Source: an uncultured Desulfarculaceae bacterium (GTDB taxonomy: Bacteria; Desulfobacterota; Desulfarculia; Desulfarculales; Desulfarculaceae). From it: 11,773 nt of DNA. Below the pieces are notes generated by a model. It did not search any database. It was not told where the DNA came from and worked only from the letters and a program-made list of their open reading frames with translations. The stretch lies in the NCBI GenBank assembly GCA_937908275.1, contig CALERA010000216.1:1-11773 (forward strand), given 5' to 3'. Below are positions 1 through 7,220 of this stretch, piece by piece (positions within the stretch are counted from its first letter, which is position 1; every line of letters starts with the position of its first letter). The position numbers were made by a program, and so were the translations under genes.

Positions 1-1
1 C

Positions 2-997
2 CTGGCCATGTGGATGACCTGGAAGGCGGCGGTGGTGAACATCCCCTTTGGCGGGGCCAAGGGCGGGGTGCAGTGCAATCCCAAGGAGATGAGCCTGGCC
101 GAGCTGGAGCGCCTGACCCGGCGCTTCACCTGGGAGCTGGTGCCGATCCTGGGGCCGGAGCGCGACATCCCGGCCCCGGACGTCTACACCAATCCCCAGG
201 TCATGGCCTGGATCATGGACACCTACAGCATCCTGCACGGCCACACCGTGCCCGGCATCGTCACCGGCAAGCCCCTGGAGCTGGGCGGCTCCCTGGGCCG
301 CTTCGAGGCCACCGGCAAGGGCGTGTTCCTCACCGCGGCCGAGGCGGCCAAGCACCTGGGCCTGAGTCTGAGCGGGGCGCGGGTGGCGATCCAGGGCGCG
401 GGCAACGTGGGCGGGGTGGCGGCGCGCTTTTTCGCCGCCGCCGGGGCCAGGGTGGTGGCCTTGTCCGACAGCCACGGCGGCCTCTACAACCCTGCCGGCT
501 TGGACGTGGACCAGATCCTGGCCTGCAAGGACCGCTATCAGTGCCTGATCGGCCAGCGCCTGCCGGCTGAGGAGATCAGCAACGCCGAGCTCCTGGCCCT
601 GGACTGCGACATCCTGGCCCCTTGCGCCCTGGAGTGCGTCATCACCAGGGACAACGCCAGCCAGGTCAAGGCCCGGGTGGTGGTGGAAGGGGCCAACGGC
701 CCCACCACTCCCGAGGCCGACGAGATCCTGCACGACCAGGGCGTGTTCATGGTGCCGGACATCCTGGCCAACGCCGGCGGCGTCACGGTGAGCTATTTCG
801 AGTGGGTGCAGAACCTGCAAAACCTGCTCTGGAGCGAGGACGAGATCGGCCAGCGCCTGAGCGCCATCCTGGGCAAGGCCTTTGCCGAGGTCCTGGAGAT
901 CAGCCAGAAGCGCCGGGTGCCCATGCGCATCGCCGCCCTGATGCTGGGCATCGAGCGGGTGGCCAAGGCCCAGGAGCTGCGGGGAGTTTACCCCTAG
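2..997 (+). CDS. gdhA: Glutamate dehydrogenase (Glu/Leu/Phe/Val dehydrogenase family), 5'-truncated by window edge
   Basis: Oxidative deamination of glutamate to 2-oxoglutarate and ammonium (or the reverse), linking nitrogen and carbon metabolism in the cytoplasm. The reading frame is open from base 2, so the first ~85-95 residues of a usual ~420-residue enzyme lie outside the window. The visible part starts inside the catalytic domain. IPFGGAKGGVQCNP (about bases 41-82) matches the family active-site signature, with the catalytic lysine codon at 59-61. The PAPDV segment carries the second conserved catalytic aspartate. The Rossmann-fold motif GAGNVG follows near bases 395-412, and an acidic residue after the second strand (ALSDS) favours NAD+ over NADP+. 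GGAKGGV rather than the leucine-dehydrogenase form argues for glutamate as substrate. It ends in TAG, 11 bp before the next gene, and probably shares its operon. Confidence 0.93.
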   Translation: MAMWMTWKAAVVNIPFGGAKGGVQCNPKEMSLAELERLTRRFTWELVPILGPERDIPAPDVYTNPQVMAWIMDTYSILHGHTVPGIVTGKPLELGGSLGRFEATGKGVFLTAAEAAKHLGLSLSGARVAIQGAGNVGGVAARFFAAAGARVVALSDSHGGLYNPAGLDVDQILACKDRYQCLIGQRLPAEEISNAELLALDCDILAPCALECVITRDNASQVKARVVVEGANGPTTPEADEILHDQGVFMVPDILANAGGVTVSYFEWVQNLQNLLWSEDEIGQRLSAILGKAFAEVLEISQKRRVPMRIAALMLGIERVAKAQELRGVYP

Positions 998-1002
998 GGA
1001 GG
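998..1002 (+). promoter_or_regulatory. Shine-Dalgarno GGAGG that fixes the TTG start of panE
   Basis: GGAGG begins one base after the gdhA stop codon and lies 6 nt before TTG at 1009. No in-frame ATG lies near the start of the Rossmann fold, so this site decides the start. It also indicates independent ribosome loading in the short gdhA-panE gap. Confidence 0.75.
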
Positions 1003-1008
1003 CGGGAG

Positions 1009-2049
1009 TTGCTGGCATCCGACGCCAAGATTTGCGTGGTGGGGGCCGGGGCCATCGGCGGCATCGTGGCCGCCTATCTGGGCCTGGGCGGGCATCACCC
1101 CGTCCTGGTGACCAAGCACGCCGACGCGGCCAAATTGGCCCAGGACCCGGGCTTGAAGGTGACCGGGGTCAAGGGCGAGCTGACGGTGCCGGTCCAGGCC
1201 GTGGCCGCCATCGCCGAGTTGACCGGCCCGCAGGACCTGGTCTTCCTGGCCACCAAGGCCACCGACGCCCTGGCCGCCGCCCGGGAGCTGCTGCCCTTCC
1301 TGACGCCGACTTCTCAGGTGGTCTCGCTGCAAAACGGCATCTGCGAGCAGGCCCTGGGCGAGGTCCTGGGGCCGGAGCGGGTCATCGCCTGCGTGGTGGG
1401 CTGGGGGGCCACCCTGCGGGGACCGGCCGAGTTGGAGATGACCAGCAGCGGCGAGTTCGTGCTGGGCCGGCTGGATCACGCCCCGGACCCGGCGGTGGAG
1501 GCGGTGGCCAAACTGCTGGAGCCCATCGTGCCCACCCGCCTGAGCGGCAACATCCTGGGCGAGCTCTACAGCAAGCTGATCGTCAATTCCTGCATCAATT
1601 CCCTGGGCGCCATCAGCGGCCTGTTTTTGGGCGAGATGCTGGCCCGCTCCCGGGCGCGGGAGCTGTTCGTGGCCATCATCGCCGAGGCCATGGCCGTGGC
1701 CGACGCCCTCAAGCTGACCGTGCCTCCGGGCGGCGGTGGCAAGCTGGACTATCGCCGCTTCCTGGCCGGCCAGGGAGCCCTGGCCCGCGCCCGCCGCAAT
1801 CTCATGATCCGGCTGATCGGCTTCAAGTACCGCCGCCTGAAGTCCTCCACCCTGCAATCCCTGGAGCGAGGCCGGGTCAGCGAGATCGACTTCCTGAACG
1901 GCTACATCGCGCAAAAAGGCCGCGAGCTCGGGGTGCCCACCCCGGTCAACCAGGCCCTGGTGGCCCTGGTCAAGCAGATCGAGAACCAGCAGCGCAGCAT
2001 CGATCCCCGCAACCTGGACGATCCCCGGCTGGACCCCGGCCGGGCCTAG
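1009..2049 (+). CDS. panE: 2-dehydropantoate 2-reductase (ketopantoate reductase, ApbA/PanE family), TTG start
   Basis: NADPH-dependent reduction of 2-dehydropantoate to pantoate, in pantothenate/CoA synthesis, is the family's classical reaction. The start is TTG at 1009, chosen because GGAGG at 998-1002 sits 6 nt upstream and the protein then begins just ahead of the dinucleotide-binding motif GAGAIGG (residues 12-18). Family landmarks are present: K83 in ATKATD; K189 and N193/N197 in SKLIVNSCIN, the catalytic lysine region; and S280 plus E292 in KSSTLQSLERGRVSEIDFLNG, the substrate-binding segment. At 346 residues it is longer than E. coli PanE (~303), mainly through an insertion around residues 235-275 that many paralogues carry. 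A paralogue acting on another 2-oxo acid therefore cannot be excluded. It follows gdhA by 11 bp. Its stop codon lies inside a perfect 20-bp palindrome. Confidence 0.87.
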   Translation: MLASDAKICVVGAGAIGGIVAAYLGLGGHHPVLVTKHADAAKLAQDPGLKVTGVKGELTVPVQAVAAIAELTGPQDLVFLATKATDALAAARELLPFLTPTSQVVSLQNGICEQALGEVLGPERVIACVVGWGATLRGPAELEMTSSGEFVLGRLDHAPDPAVEAVAKLLEPIVPTRLSGNILGELYSKLIVNSCINSLGAISGLFLGEMLARSRARELFVAIIAEAMAVADALKLTVPPGGGGKLDYRRFLAGQGALARARRNLMIRLIGFKYRRLKSSTLQSLERGRVSEIDFLNGYIAQKGRELGVPTPVNQALVALVKQIENQQRSIDPRNLDDPRLDPGRA

Positions 2050-2057
2050 GCCCGGCC
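2038..2057. other. Perfect 20-bp GC palindrome spanning the panE stop codon
   Basis: A 20-base stretch centred on CCTAGG is identical to its reverse complement and contains the panE TAG stop (2047-2049). As RNA it could form a strong hairpin with a very small loop at the end of the message. No T tract follows, so it is not a canonical intrinsic terminator. It could stabilise the 3' end, or it may simply reflect GGCC-rich composition. Confidence 0.5.
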
Positions 2058-2061
2058 AGGG

Positions 2062-2284
2062 CCTGTTAACACAAAGGTAATTATCAGATTAGTAATCCGA
2101 ATCGGGGCGGACGATGGGCTCCGTGCAAGATCTTTTTTGGCATTGCGAGGAGCAAAGCGACGCGGCAATCTCTTTCTGTTTTTTTAACCTACTGGAAATA
2201 CCTAATAACAATGCAAAAGATTGCTTCGCTACGCTCGCAATGACATCCAGAGGCGCATCACGTCAACCTAATGATGTTAACAGG
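2062..2284. repeat. MITE/REP-like intergenic element with terminal inverted repeats
   Basis: The spacer between the convergent panE and DJ-1 genes is much lower in GC than its surroundings. It is bounded by CCTGTTAACA (2062-2071) and its exact reverse complement (2275-2284). Inside is a longer imperfect inverted repeat: the left arm 2141-2171 and the right arm 2218-2242 share CATTGCGAG, AGCGA and CAATCT in the same order, with about 46 bp between the arms. From memory, CATTGCGAG...AGCGA...CAATCT motifs recur between genes in many environmental bacterial genomes; I could not search for copies. No target-site duplication is clear and there is no ORF, so any mobilisation would be by a transposase elsewhere. 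The right end stops 2 bp from the DJ-1 stop codon. It may also act as a bidirectional 3'-end hairpin for both flanking genes. Confidence 0.65.
2141..2242. repeat. Internal imperfect inverted repeat (large hairpin) of the intergenic element
   Basis: The left arm is 31 nt (2141-2171) and the right arm 25 nt (2218-2242). Ends and centre match and the left arm carries 6 extra bases. Pairing continues into the loop through TCTTT/AAAGA-like bases. Transcripts from either strand would form a long stem. T-rich runs (2131-2137 and 2179-2185) lie just outside and just inside the left arm. Confidence 0.65.
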
Positions 2285-2286
2285 AC

Positions 2287-2886
2287 CTAGCTCCAGGGTC
2301 CGTCCAGGCGGATGGCCTCGCGCCGCCGGGCCTCCGGGCCATGGAAGCGCTCCAACAGATGCAGGCCCAGGTCGATGCCGCTGGAGACCCCTCCGGCGGT
2401 GATGATCCGGCCCCGATCCACGATCTTCTCGCCCATGACCCGCACCGCCGGAAATTTTTCCGCGAAATCAGCCAGACGCAGGCTGTGGGTGGTGGCCTCG
2501 CGGCCCTCCAGCAGGCCGGCCCGGGCCAACCAATAGGACCCGGTGCAAACGCTGGCCATGACCATCAGGTTGGGGGCCTGGGCGCGCAGGAAGGCCAGCA
2601 GGGGTTCGACCTCGCCCACCGGCTCCCGCGCCCCTGGCCCGCCGGGCACCACCAGGACCTCCAGGGGCGGGGCCTCGGCCAGCAGATCATCGACCACCAC
2701 CCGCAGGCCGCCCAGGCAAACCACCTCCCGGCTGGGGGCCAGGGTCCGCACCGCGAAACACGGTCCGCCCCCGGCGTCGCGCGAGCAGGCCAGGACCTCG
2801 TAGGGTCCGGCGAAATCCAGGGGCTCCACCTCCGCGAAGAGCAGAATGCCCACCCGGGGGATGGCGTTGGGTTGGTTCTCAGGCAT
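2287..2886 (-). CDS. DJ-1/PfpI (GATase1-like) family protein, isonitrile hydratase-like
   Basis: A 199-residue single-domain protein of the DJ-1/PfpI superfamily. The nucleophile elbow is ASVCTGS with C114 followed by T115. An acidic residue sits in PLDFAGPYEVL (D24), and TAGGVSSGIDLGLHLLE is the late conserved block. The Asp/Cys/Thr arrangement and the ATTH segment resemble isonitrile hydratases and the N-terminal domain of GlxA/FtrA-type AraC regulators. There is no helix-turn-helix domain here, so an enzymatic or protein-repair role is likelier than regulation. The start is ATG at 2886, preceded by GGAGAAGGA. A longer reading frame exists upstream but would run into the Mut7-C gene. The start overlaps the end of the Mut7-C gene by 8 bp, making this the last gene of the operon. 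The substrate cannot be told from sequence. Confidence 0.85.
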   Translation of the reverse strand: MPENQPNAIPRVGILLFAEVEPLDFAGPYEVLACSRDAGGGPCFAVRTLAPSREVVCLGGLRVVVDDLLAEAPPLEVLVVPGGPGAREPVGEVEPLLAFLRAQAPNLMVMASVCTGSYWLARAGLLEGREATTHSLRLADFAEKFPAVRVMGEKIVDRGRIITAGGVSSGIDLGLHLLERFHGPEARRREAIRLDGPWS

Positions 2887-3337
2887 GGTCCTTCTCCGGG
2901 GGGGATTTTCCCAGGATGCGCGCCAGCAGGGCCTCGGCCCGCTGGCCGTGGCTGCCGGGCCAGTAGATTTTGCCACAGCCCGGGCAGCGGGTGAAGCCCT
3001 CGGCCGTCTCGCGGACGTAATCCGGCACCAGGCCGGCAGCCGCGTCCCGGTCCAGGGGTTGCACCAGGGCGTTGCAGGCCAGGCAACGGCTGAATCGCGC
3101 GCTAGGGTCCGGCCGCAGATTCAGTTCGCCCAGCACCTGGCGCAGTTGGTCGGGCCAGTGGTCATGCGGGATGAGGATCACCCCGGGACGGCCAGCCAGG
3201 GCGCGGCGGCGGGTGAGCAGCACGGTCTGGGGAGGCGCGGCCGGAGGCAGCCGGGGGACCAGGCGGGCGTCCAGGCCCAGCAGACGCAGCCAGGTGACCA
3301 GACGCCCCAGGGTGGGCTCGGCCACCAGGCGGATCAT
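2879..3337 (-). CDS. Mut7-C/DUF82-type PIN-like protein with C-terminal zinc ribbon; probably degenerate nuclease site
   Basis: 152 residues. The N-terminal LGRLVTWLRLLGLDARL (residues 10-26) and C-terminal VPDYVRETAEGFTRCPGCGKIYWPGSH (104-130) are hallmarks of Mut7-C RNase-like proteins, which pair a PIN-like fold with a zinc ribbon. The ribbon cysteines are intact: C85/C88 and C118/C121. Oddities lie in the PIN-like half. The usual acidic position before LG(R/K)L is E7 rather than Asp. The motif normally read as LLTRD is LLTRR, with R44 in place of Asp. The connecting helix region (27-38) is short and proline-rich. Loss of these acids suggests a non-catalytic RNA-binding role, but the residue assignments come from memory of the family. 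The start overlaps the preceding lipoprotein gene by 4 bp (ATGA). Confidence 0.82.
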   Translation of the reverse strand: MIRLVAEPTLGRLVTWLRLLGLDARLVPRLPPAAPPQTVLLTRRRALAGRPGVILIPHDHWPDQLRQVLGELNLRPDPSARFSRCLACNALVQPLDRDAAAGLVPDYVRETAEGFTRCPGCGKIYWPGSHGQRAEALLARILGKSPPEKDHA

Positions 3338-4146
3338 GGCAGCTCCTGGACCTCCACCCCGGGCGGCAGCACCGGCTCGAAGCGGGCCGGGTCCAGGCCG
3401 GGGGGGTTGACGGTCAGGCGGTCGTTGGCCAGGGTCAGCTCGCGCCCCTCGCCGGCGGCCAGCAGCGTCCGGCGGGGAAAGCGCCCGGCGGGCAGGCTGA
3501 CGAAATCGCTGAAATTGGCGCTGATCTCGCCGCCGTCGCGGTCGTTGACCCAGGCCTGGAACACGGCGTAGTCGCCGGGGCTGAAGATCACCCCTTGCTT
3601 GAGCCCCGCGCCGTCGCTCAGGTTCAGCACCGCCTGGCCGGGCGTCGAGGAGGCGAAGACCTGGCCGCCCGCGGCCGGCAGCAGGGGGGTGGAGCCGCTG
3701 AGCAGGGTGTAGACCTCGGCCGGGGTGAGCATCAGGCCCAAAAAGCGGGAGAGGTTGGCCCGGCTGGCCGGTCCCAGGTAGCCCTTGCCCTCGCCGTAGT
3801 TAAGCACCGCCAGGCGGGTCCCGTCGCAGATCAGGAGCAGGGCCGGCTTGCCAAAGGGGCCGTCGACCTCCGCCCGCAGGCGATCGGGGTATTGGCCCAG
3901 GATGCGGTGCTCGCCCGAGACCTCCCCGCCCGGCCCCTTGGCCACGATCTCGCCCAGCAGGCTGAAGCCCTGCACCGTCTGGCGGCGGGCCTCCAGGCGC
4001 TCGTGCACCTGCTCCGCGTCGGGCAACACCCCCAGGGTGGGTTGCTGGGGGAGGGTGGCGCAGGCAGTCAATAACCAGGCGAAGGCGGCCGGGAGCAACA
4101 TGCGGGCCAGACGGCGACAGGCGAAACAAAGGTCCATGGGTCTCAC
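3334..4146 (-). CDS. LolB/DUF4292-like outer-membrane lipoprotein
   Basis: 270 residues with an arginine-containing N-terminus, a hydrophobic stretch and the lipobox LTAC giving lipidated C29. The mature part has the single-domain beta-rich look of LolB/DUF4292 proteins: a helix with VQGFSLLGEIVAKG (around 59-72), then DRLRAEVDGPFGKPALLLICDG (about 87-108), where such proteins form an open half-barrel that holds acyl chains. The likely role is lipoprotein handling or another envelope assembly step at the outer membrane, helped by the TPR lipoprotein encoded upstream. The start is either GTG at 4146, giving a GTGA overlap with the TPR gene, or ATG at 4137. I report the GTG because translational coupling fits this operon, and both keep the signal peptide. 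The C-terminal NPPGLDPARFEPVLPPGVEVQEL resembles the hydrophobic tail of LolB/DUF4292 proteins. Confidence 0.78.
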   Translation of the reverse strand: MRPMDLCFACRRLARMLLPAAFAWLLTACATLPQQPTLGVLPDAEQVHERLEARRQTVQGFSLLGEIVAKGPGGEVSGEHRILGQYPDRLRAEVDGPFGKPALLLICDGTRLAVLNYGEGKGYLGPASRANLSRFLGLMLTPAEVYTLLSGSTPLLPAAGGQVFASSTPGQAVLNLSDGAGLKQGVIFSPGDYAVFQAWVNDRDGGEISANFSDFVSLPAGRFPRRTLLAAGEGRELTLANDRLTVNPPGLDPARFEPVLPPGVEVQELP

Positions 4147-5897
4147 TTGGCCTTTTGGCGGCTCTTGGCGTCCTTGAGCTTGGCGCGCACCTCGGCGGCC
4201 TTGGGATGCTTGCGGGCCAGGGCCTTCTCGTAGGCCGCCGCCGCCTCGGCAAAGTGCTTGGTGGCCATGGCCGCGTCGCCCAGGTGCTCGTAGATCACCG
4301 GGTCGTGGTCGCCGCTGGCCACGGCTTTTTGCAGGTAGGTGTAGGCCTGCTCGAACTGGCCCCGCTTGAAGTAGACCCAGCCCAGGCTGTCCAGGATGTA
4401 GCCGCTGAAGGGCTCCACCGCCAGGGCGCGGCGGATCAGGCGCTCGGCCTCGCCCAGGTCGCCGTCCTCCTCCACCAGGGTGTAGCCGATGTAGTTCAGG
4501 GCCCGGGCGTGGCGGTCGTTGAGTTCGATGGACTTGCGCATCTGGGCCAGGCCGGCCTTGCGCTGTCCCCCGCGATCCAGCACCACCCCCAGGCGGAAGT
4601 GGGTCTCGGCGTTGTTGGGCTCCAGCTTGATGGCCTGGCGCAGGAGCACCTCGGCCTCCTTGAACTGCTCGCTGGCCTCCAGCAGGGCGGCCTGGGCCAC
4701 CAGGATGTCCACCTCGTTGGGCTTGAGCTGGGCGGCCTGCTTGAGCACCTCCATGGCCTGCTTGCGGCGGCCGGTCTTTTCCAGGATCTCGGCCTGGTGC
4801 AGGCGCGAATCCACGAACAGCTCGGCCTCGGCCGGGATGGCGGCCAGGGCGGGCAGGGCCTCCTCCGACTTGCCGTCCTCTTGGAGGCTGACCCCCAGGT
4901 AGTAGCGGGCGCGGTGGTTCTCGGGGTCGTCGTTCAGGATGGCCCGGAACTCCTCGCTGGCCTGGCCGTAACGCCCCAGCTCGAAGTAGACCAGGCCGAT
5001 CTTGATCCGCACCTCGTCGTCGTGGCGCGACAGCCCCTTGAGCACCGCGAACTGGTCCAGGGCCTCCTGGTAGCGTCCGGTGCGCAGGTAGAGCCGGCCC
5101 AGGAGATCGTGGGCGGCGCCGGATTCGGGGTTGCGGCGCAGGATTTCCAGGTAGGCGTCCTCGGCCTTGTCGTGGTTGCGCTGCAATTCGTAGATCTTGG
5201 CCAGCTCGAACAGGGCGGCCACGAACTGGGGCGAGGCCTGGATGGCGGCCCGGAAGTGCTGCTCGGCGGCCTTGAGGCGCTTCTGCTGGGCCAGGACCTG
5301 GCCATAGTAGTAGTGGGCCAGGGCCAGGTCCGGCCGGCGGGCGACCAGCCCCTCCAGCACCTGGCCGGCCTCGCGCACCCGGCCGTCCTCCAGGTAGAGC
5401 GAGCCCAGGAACAGAGAGGCCTCCTCGTGCTCGGGCTCGATCCTCAGCACCTTTTCATAGGCGGCGATGGCCTTGGCCAGGTTCTTGCGGTTGGCCTGGA
5501 TGCCGCCCACCAGGACCCAGGCGTTGACCAGCTCCGGGCTCAGGCGGGTGGCCTCCTCGGCCTCGTCCAGGGCCTCGTCCAGCTTGCCCTGGCCCAGGTG
5601 CAGCCGGGCCAACTCCAGGCGCAGGAAGCCGCTCTGGGGATCCTGCTTGACGGCCTGCTGAAACAGCTCCTCCGCGCCCTGGGCGTCGCCGGACCAGGCC
5701 AGGCGCTCGCCGGCCGCGAACAGGGCCATGGTGTCCAGGTTCTGGCCGGCGGTCGGGGGGGGCGGAGGCGGGGGGGGCGGTGGGGCGGCCTGACGCGCGG
5801 CGCAGCCGGCCAGGAGCGCCAGACAGAGCAGGAAACAAGCCAGGACCAGGAGACGCGCGCCCGCGCGGTCTCCGCGCTCGGGAGATGAAGCTGTCAT
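4143..5897 (-). CDS. Lipoprotein with about 15 tetratricopeptide repeats
   Basis: 584 residues. ATG at 5897 gives a clean lipoprotein signal: positively charged N-terminus, hydrophobic core LLVLACFLLCLALLAGC, lipidated C32. A linker with ten consecutive prolines follows (about residues 40-49). From about residue 60 to the end there are back-to-back TPR units with the usual W/L-G-Y-A-F-A-P pattern, for example NAETHFRLGVVLDRGGQRKA and GYILDSLGWVYFKRGQFEQA. The C-terminus is lysine-rich. TPR lipoproteins of this size are scaffolds for envelope assembly or secretion complexes, and the adjacent LolB-like gene is a natural partner. A longer frame runs upstream to 6089, but the extra 64 residues are Gly/Pro/Arg-rich and would bury the signal peptide, so I rejected it. 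No strong ribosome site precedes 5897. The 198 bp up to rpoH may hold its own promoter, though I could not identify one. Confidence 0.86.
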   Translation of the reverse strand: MTASSPERGDRAGARLLVLACFLLCLALLAGCAARQAAPPPPPPPPPPTAGQNLDTMALFAAGERLAWSGDAQGAEELFQQAVKQDPQSGFLRLELARLHLGQGKLDEALDEAEEATRLSPELVNAWVLVGGIQANRKNLAKAIAAYEKVLRIEPEHEEASLFLGSLYLEDGRVREAGQVLEGLVARRPDLALAHYYYGQVLAQQKRLKAAEQHFRAAIQASPQFVAALFELAKIYELQRNHDKAEDAYLEILRRNPESGAAHDLLGRLYLRTGRYQEALDQFAVLKGLSRHDDEVRIKIGLVYFELGRYGQASEEFRAILNDDPENHRARYYLGVSLQEDGKSEEALPALAAIPAEAELFVDSRLHQAEILEKTGRRKQAMEVLKQAAQLKPNEVDILVAQAALLEASEQFKEAEVLLRQAIKLEPNNAETHFRLGVVLDRGGQRKAGLAQMRKSIELNDRHARALNYIGYTLVEEDGDLGEAERLIRRALAVEPFSGYILDSLGWVYFKRGQFEQAYTYLQKAVASGDHDPVIYEHLGDAAMATKHFAEAAAAYEKALARKHPKAAEVRAKLKDAKSRQKAK

Positions 5898-6095
5898 CAC
5901 GCCATCTGTCGCCAGCAGGTTTTGTTGCGCATCGCCCCCGCCGAAGCCCATCCTCGCCGCCCGGGCGTTGCCGGCCGCGGTGTTCACCCCCGCCTGGCGC
6001 GGGACCGGCCATCGGCCCCGCCGGCCCGGAGGACCGCCGCCCCCGGGACGCCCCAGGGTTGGCGACAAGTCTACCGCTTTTTTGGTCAATCCGCC
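5898..6095. other. Spacer between rpoH and the TPR lipoprotein gene
   Basis: A 198-bp GC-rich spacer between two genes read on the minus strand. It contains several GGCC-type self-complementary stretches (around 6006-6027) that could fold in RNA, but no T-tract terminator and no convincing -10/-35 pair. Read-through from rpoH into the lipoprotein operon remains possible. Confidence 0.4.
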
Positions 6096-7220
6096 CTACT
6101 CCAGCCCGGCCATGCCCGCGAACTGCGCGTCGAAGTCGTCGATCTTCCCGCGCATGTACTCGTGCAGCTTACCCAGCAGGCGCTCCTGGATCTGGCGGAT
6201 GCGCTCGCGGCTGATTCCGTGGGCCTCGCCCAGCTCGCTCAGGGTCAGGGGGCTTTCGGAGAGCAGGCGGCGGTCCAGGATGTCGCGCTCCTTGTCGTCC
6301 AGGGTCTCGCGGAAGGCCATCAGCTCCTGGTGGAACAGGCCGCGCAGTTCGTCCTCGACCAGCACGTCCTCGGCGCTGGGGCGGTCGTCGGGCATGAAAC
6401 TCTGGTGGGGCTCGTCGGAGTTCTCGCGCACCGGGGCGTCCAGGGACAGCTCCCAGGAATCCAGGCGCTGGTCCATGTCCACCACGTCCTGCTCGCTCAC
6501 CCCCAGGCGGTCGCTCAGGAGCTTGGCCCCGGGGGTGATGCCCATGGCGCGCAGTTTTTCCTTTTCCCGCCGCAGGTTATAGAAAAGCTTGCGCTGGGCC
6601 TGGGTGGTGCCCAGGCGCACCAAGCGCCAGTTGTCCATGATGAATTTCAGGATGTAGGCCTTGATCCAGAACGAGGCGTAGTAGGAGAACTTGATGCCCC
6701 GGAAGGGGTCGAACTTCTTGACCGCCTGCACCAGGCCCACGTTGCCCTCCTGGATCAGGTCCAGGAGGTTGCGCATCCAGAAGCGCTGGTGCTCCATGGC
6801 GATCTTGACCACCAGGCGCAGGTTGGCGGTGACCAGTTGGGCCGCGGCCTGGGAGTCGCCGCTCTCGGCGTAGCGCCGGGAAAGCTCTTCCTCTTCCTCG
6901 CGGCTGAGCAGGGGATACTGGCGCACCTCCCAGAGATAGCGCTGGAGGGTGTCCACCGTGGCCGGGGGCGGCGCGCCCTGGGACCCGTCCCAGGCCGGCG
7001 GGGCCTCGTCCAACAGCGGGTCGCCCGCCTCGTCCTCGGCCAGGTCCAGGGACTCGTCGTCCAGGTCCAGGGCCGGGGTCAGGTCGGCCTCGGTCTCCGG
7101 GTCCAGGACCTCGGGCTCCAGGGCCTCGCCGGCCTGGAGTTCGTCGTCCTCGGGCGGCGGTGCGGCCGCGGCGGGCGGCGGGGTCTTGGGAGCACGTTTT
7201 GGGGCGGGGCGTTTGGTCAT
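6096..7220 (-). CDS. rpoH: RNA polymerase sigma factor RpoH (sigma-32 family) with long acidic N-terminal extension
   Basis: 374 residues against about 285-300 for typical RpoH. Residues 1-87 are a low-complexity extension: a basic Lys/Pro start, then a Pro/Ala stretch and an acidic Asp/Glu/Leu region. Canonical regions follow. Region 1.2 is TLQRYLWEVRQYPLLSREEE (91-110). Region 2 (about 125-207) includes DLIQEGNVGLVQAVKKFDP and the -10-melting segment FSYYASFWIKAYI. The RpoH box QRKLFYNLR (209-217) is the best evidence for the sigma-32 subgroup, being the site of core binding and chaperone/FtsH control in E. coli. Region 4.2 is the helix-turn-helix TLSELGEAHGISRERIRQI (326-344). ATG at 7220 has AGAGG a few bases upstream; a longer upstream frame is non-coding in character. 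The gene is divergent from the hydrolase gene and lies upstream of the envelope lipoprotein operon, a plausible target or partner. Confidence 0.92.
   Translation of the reverse strand: MTKRPAPKRAPKTPPPAAAAPPPEDDELQAGEALEPEVLDPETEADLTPALDLDDESLDLAEDEAGDPLLDEAPPAWDGSQGAPPPATVDTLQRYLWEVRQYPLLSREEEEELSRRYAESGDSQAAAQLVTANLRLVVKIAMEHQRFWMRNLLDLIQEGNVGLVQAVKKFDPFRGIKFSYYASFWIKAYILKFIMDNWRLVRLGTTQAQRKLFYNLRREKEKLRAMGITPGAKLLSDRLGVSEQDVVDMDQRLDSWELSLDAPVRENSDEPHQSFMPDDRPSAEDVLVEDELRGLFHQELMAFRETLDDKERDILDRRLLSESPLTLSELGEAHGISRERIRQIQERLLGKLHEYMRGKIDDFDAQFAGMAGLE

Noticed and set aside
994..1914. 306-residue minus-strand frame opposite panE, and a plus-strand frame in another phase (1032-2069)
   Set aside because: Both are low-complexity Gly/Gln/Arg translations overlapping a well-supported reductase.
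2050..2290. Target-site duplication around the intergenic element (CCAGGG on both sides)
   Set aside because: The two copies are not directly at the element ends (different offsets), so this is likely chance in GC-rich DNA.
4155..5888. 577-residue plus-strand reading frame opposite the TPR lipoprotein gene
   Set aside because: It is an antisense shadow caused by high GC: Gly/Leu/Gln-rich composition without domains, fully overlapping a clear TPR gene.
6071..6086. T6 run downstream of rpoH as an intrinsic terminator
   Set aside because: On the minus strand it is an A run, and no stable stem precedes the T run on the plus strand.
5898..6089. 64-residue N-terminal extension of the TPR lipoprotein to an upstream ATG
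   Set aside because: It would bury the lipoprotein signal peptide, and its residues are Gly/Pro/Arg-rich noise.
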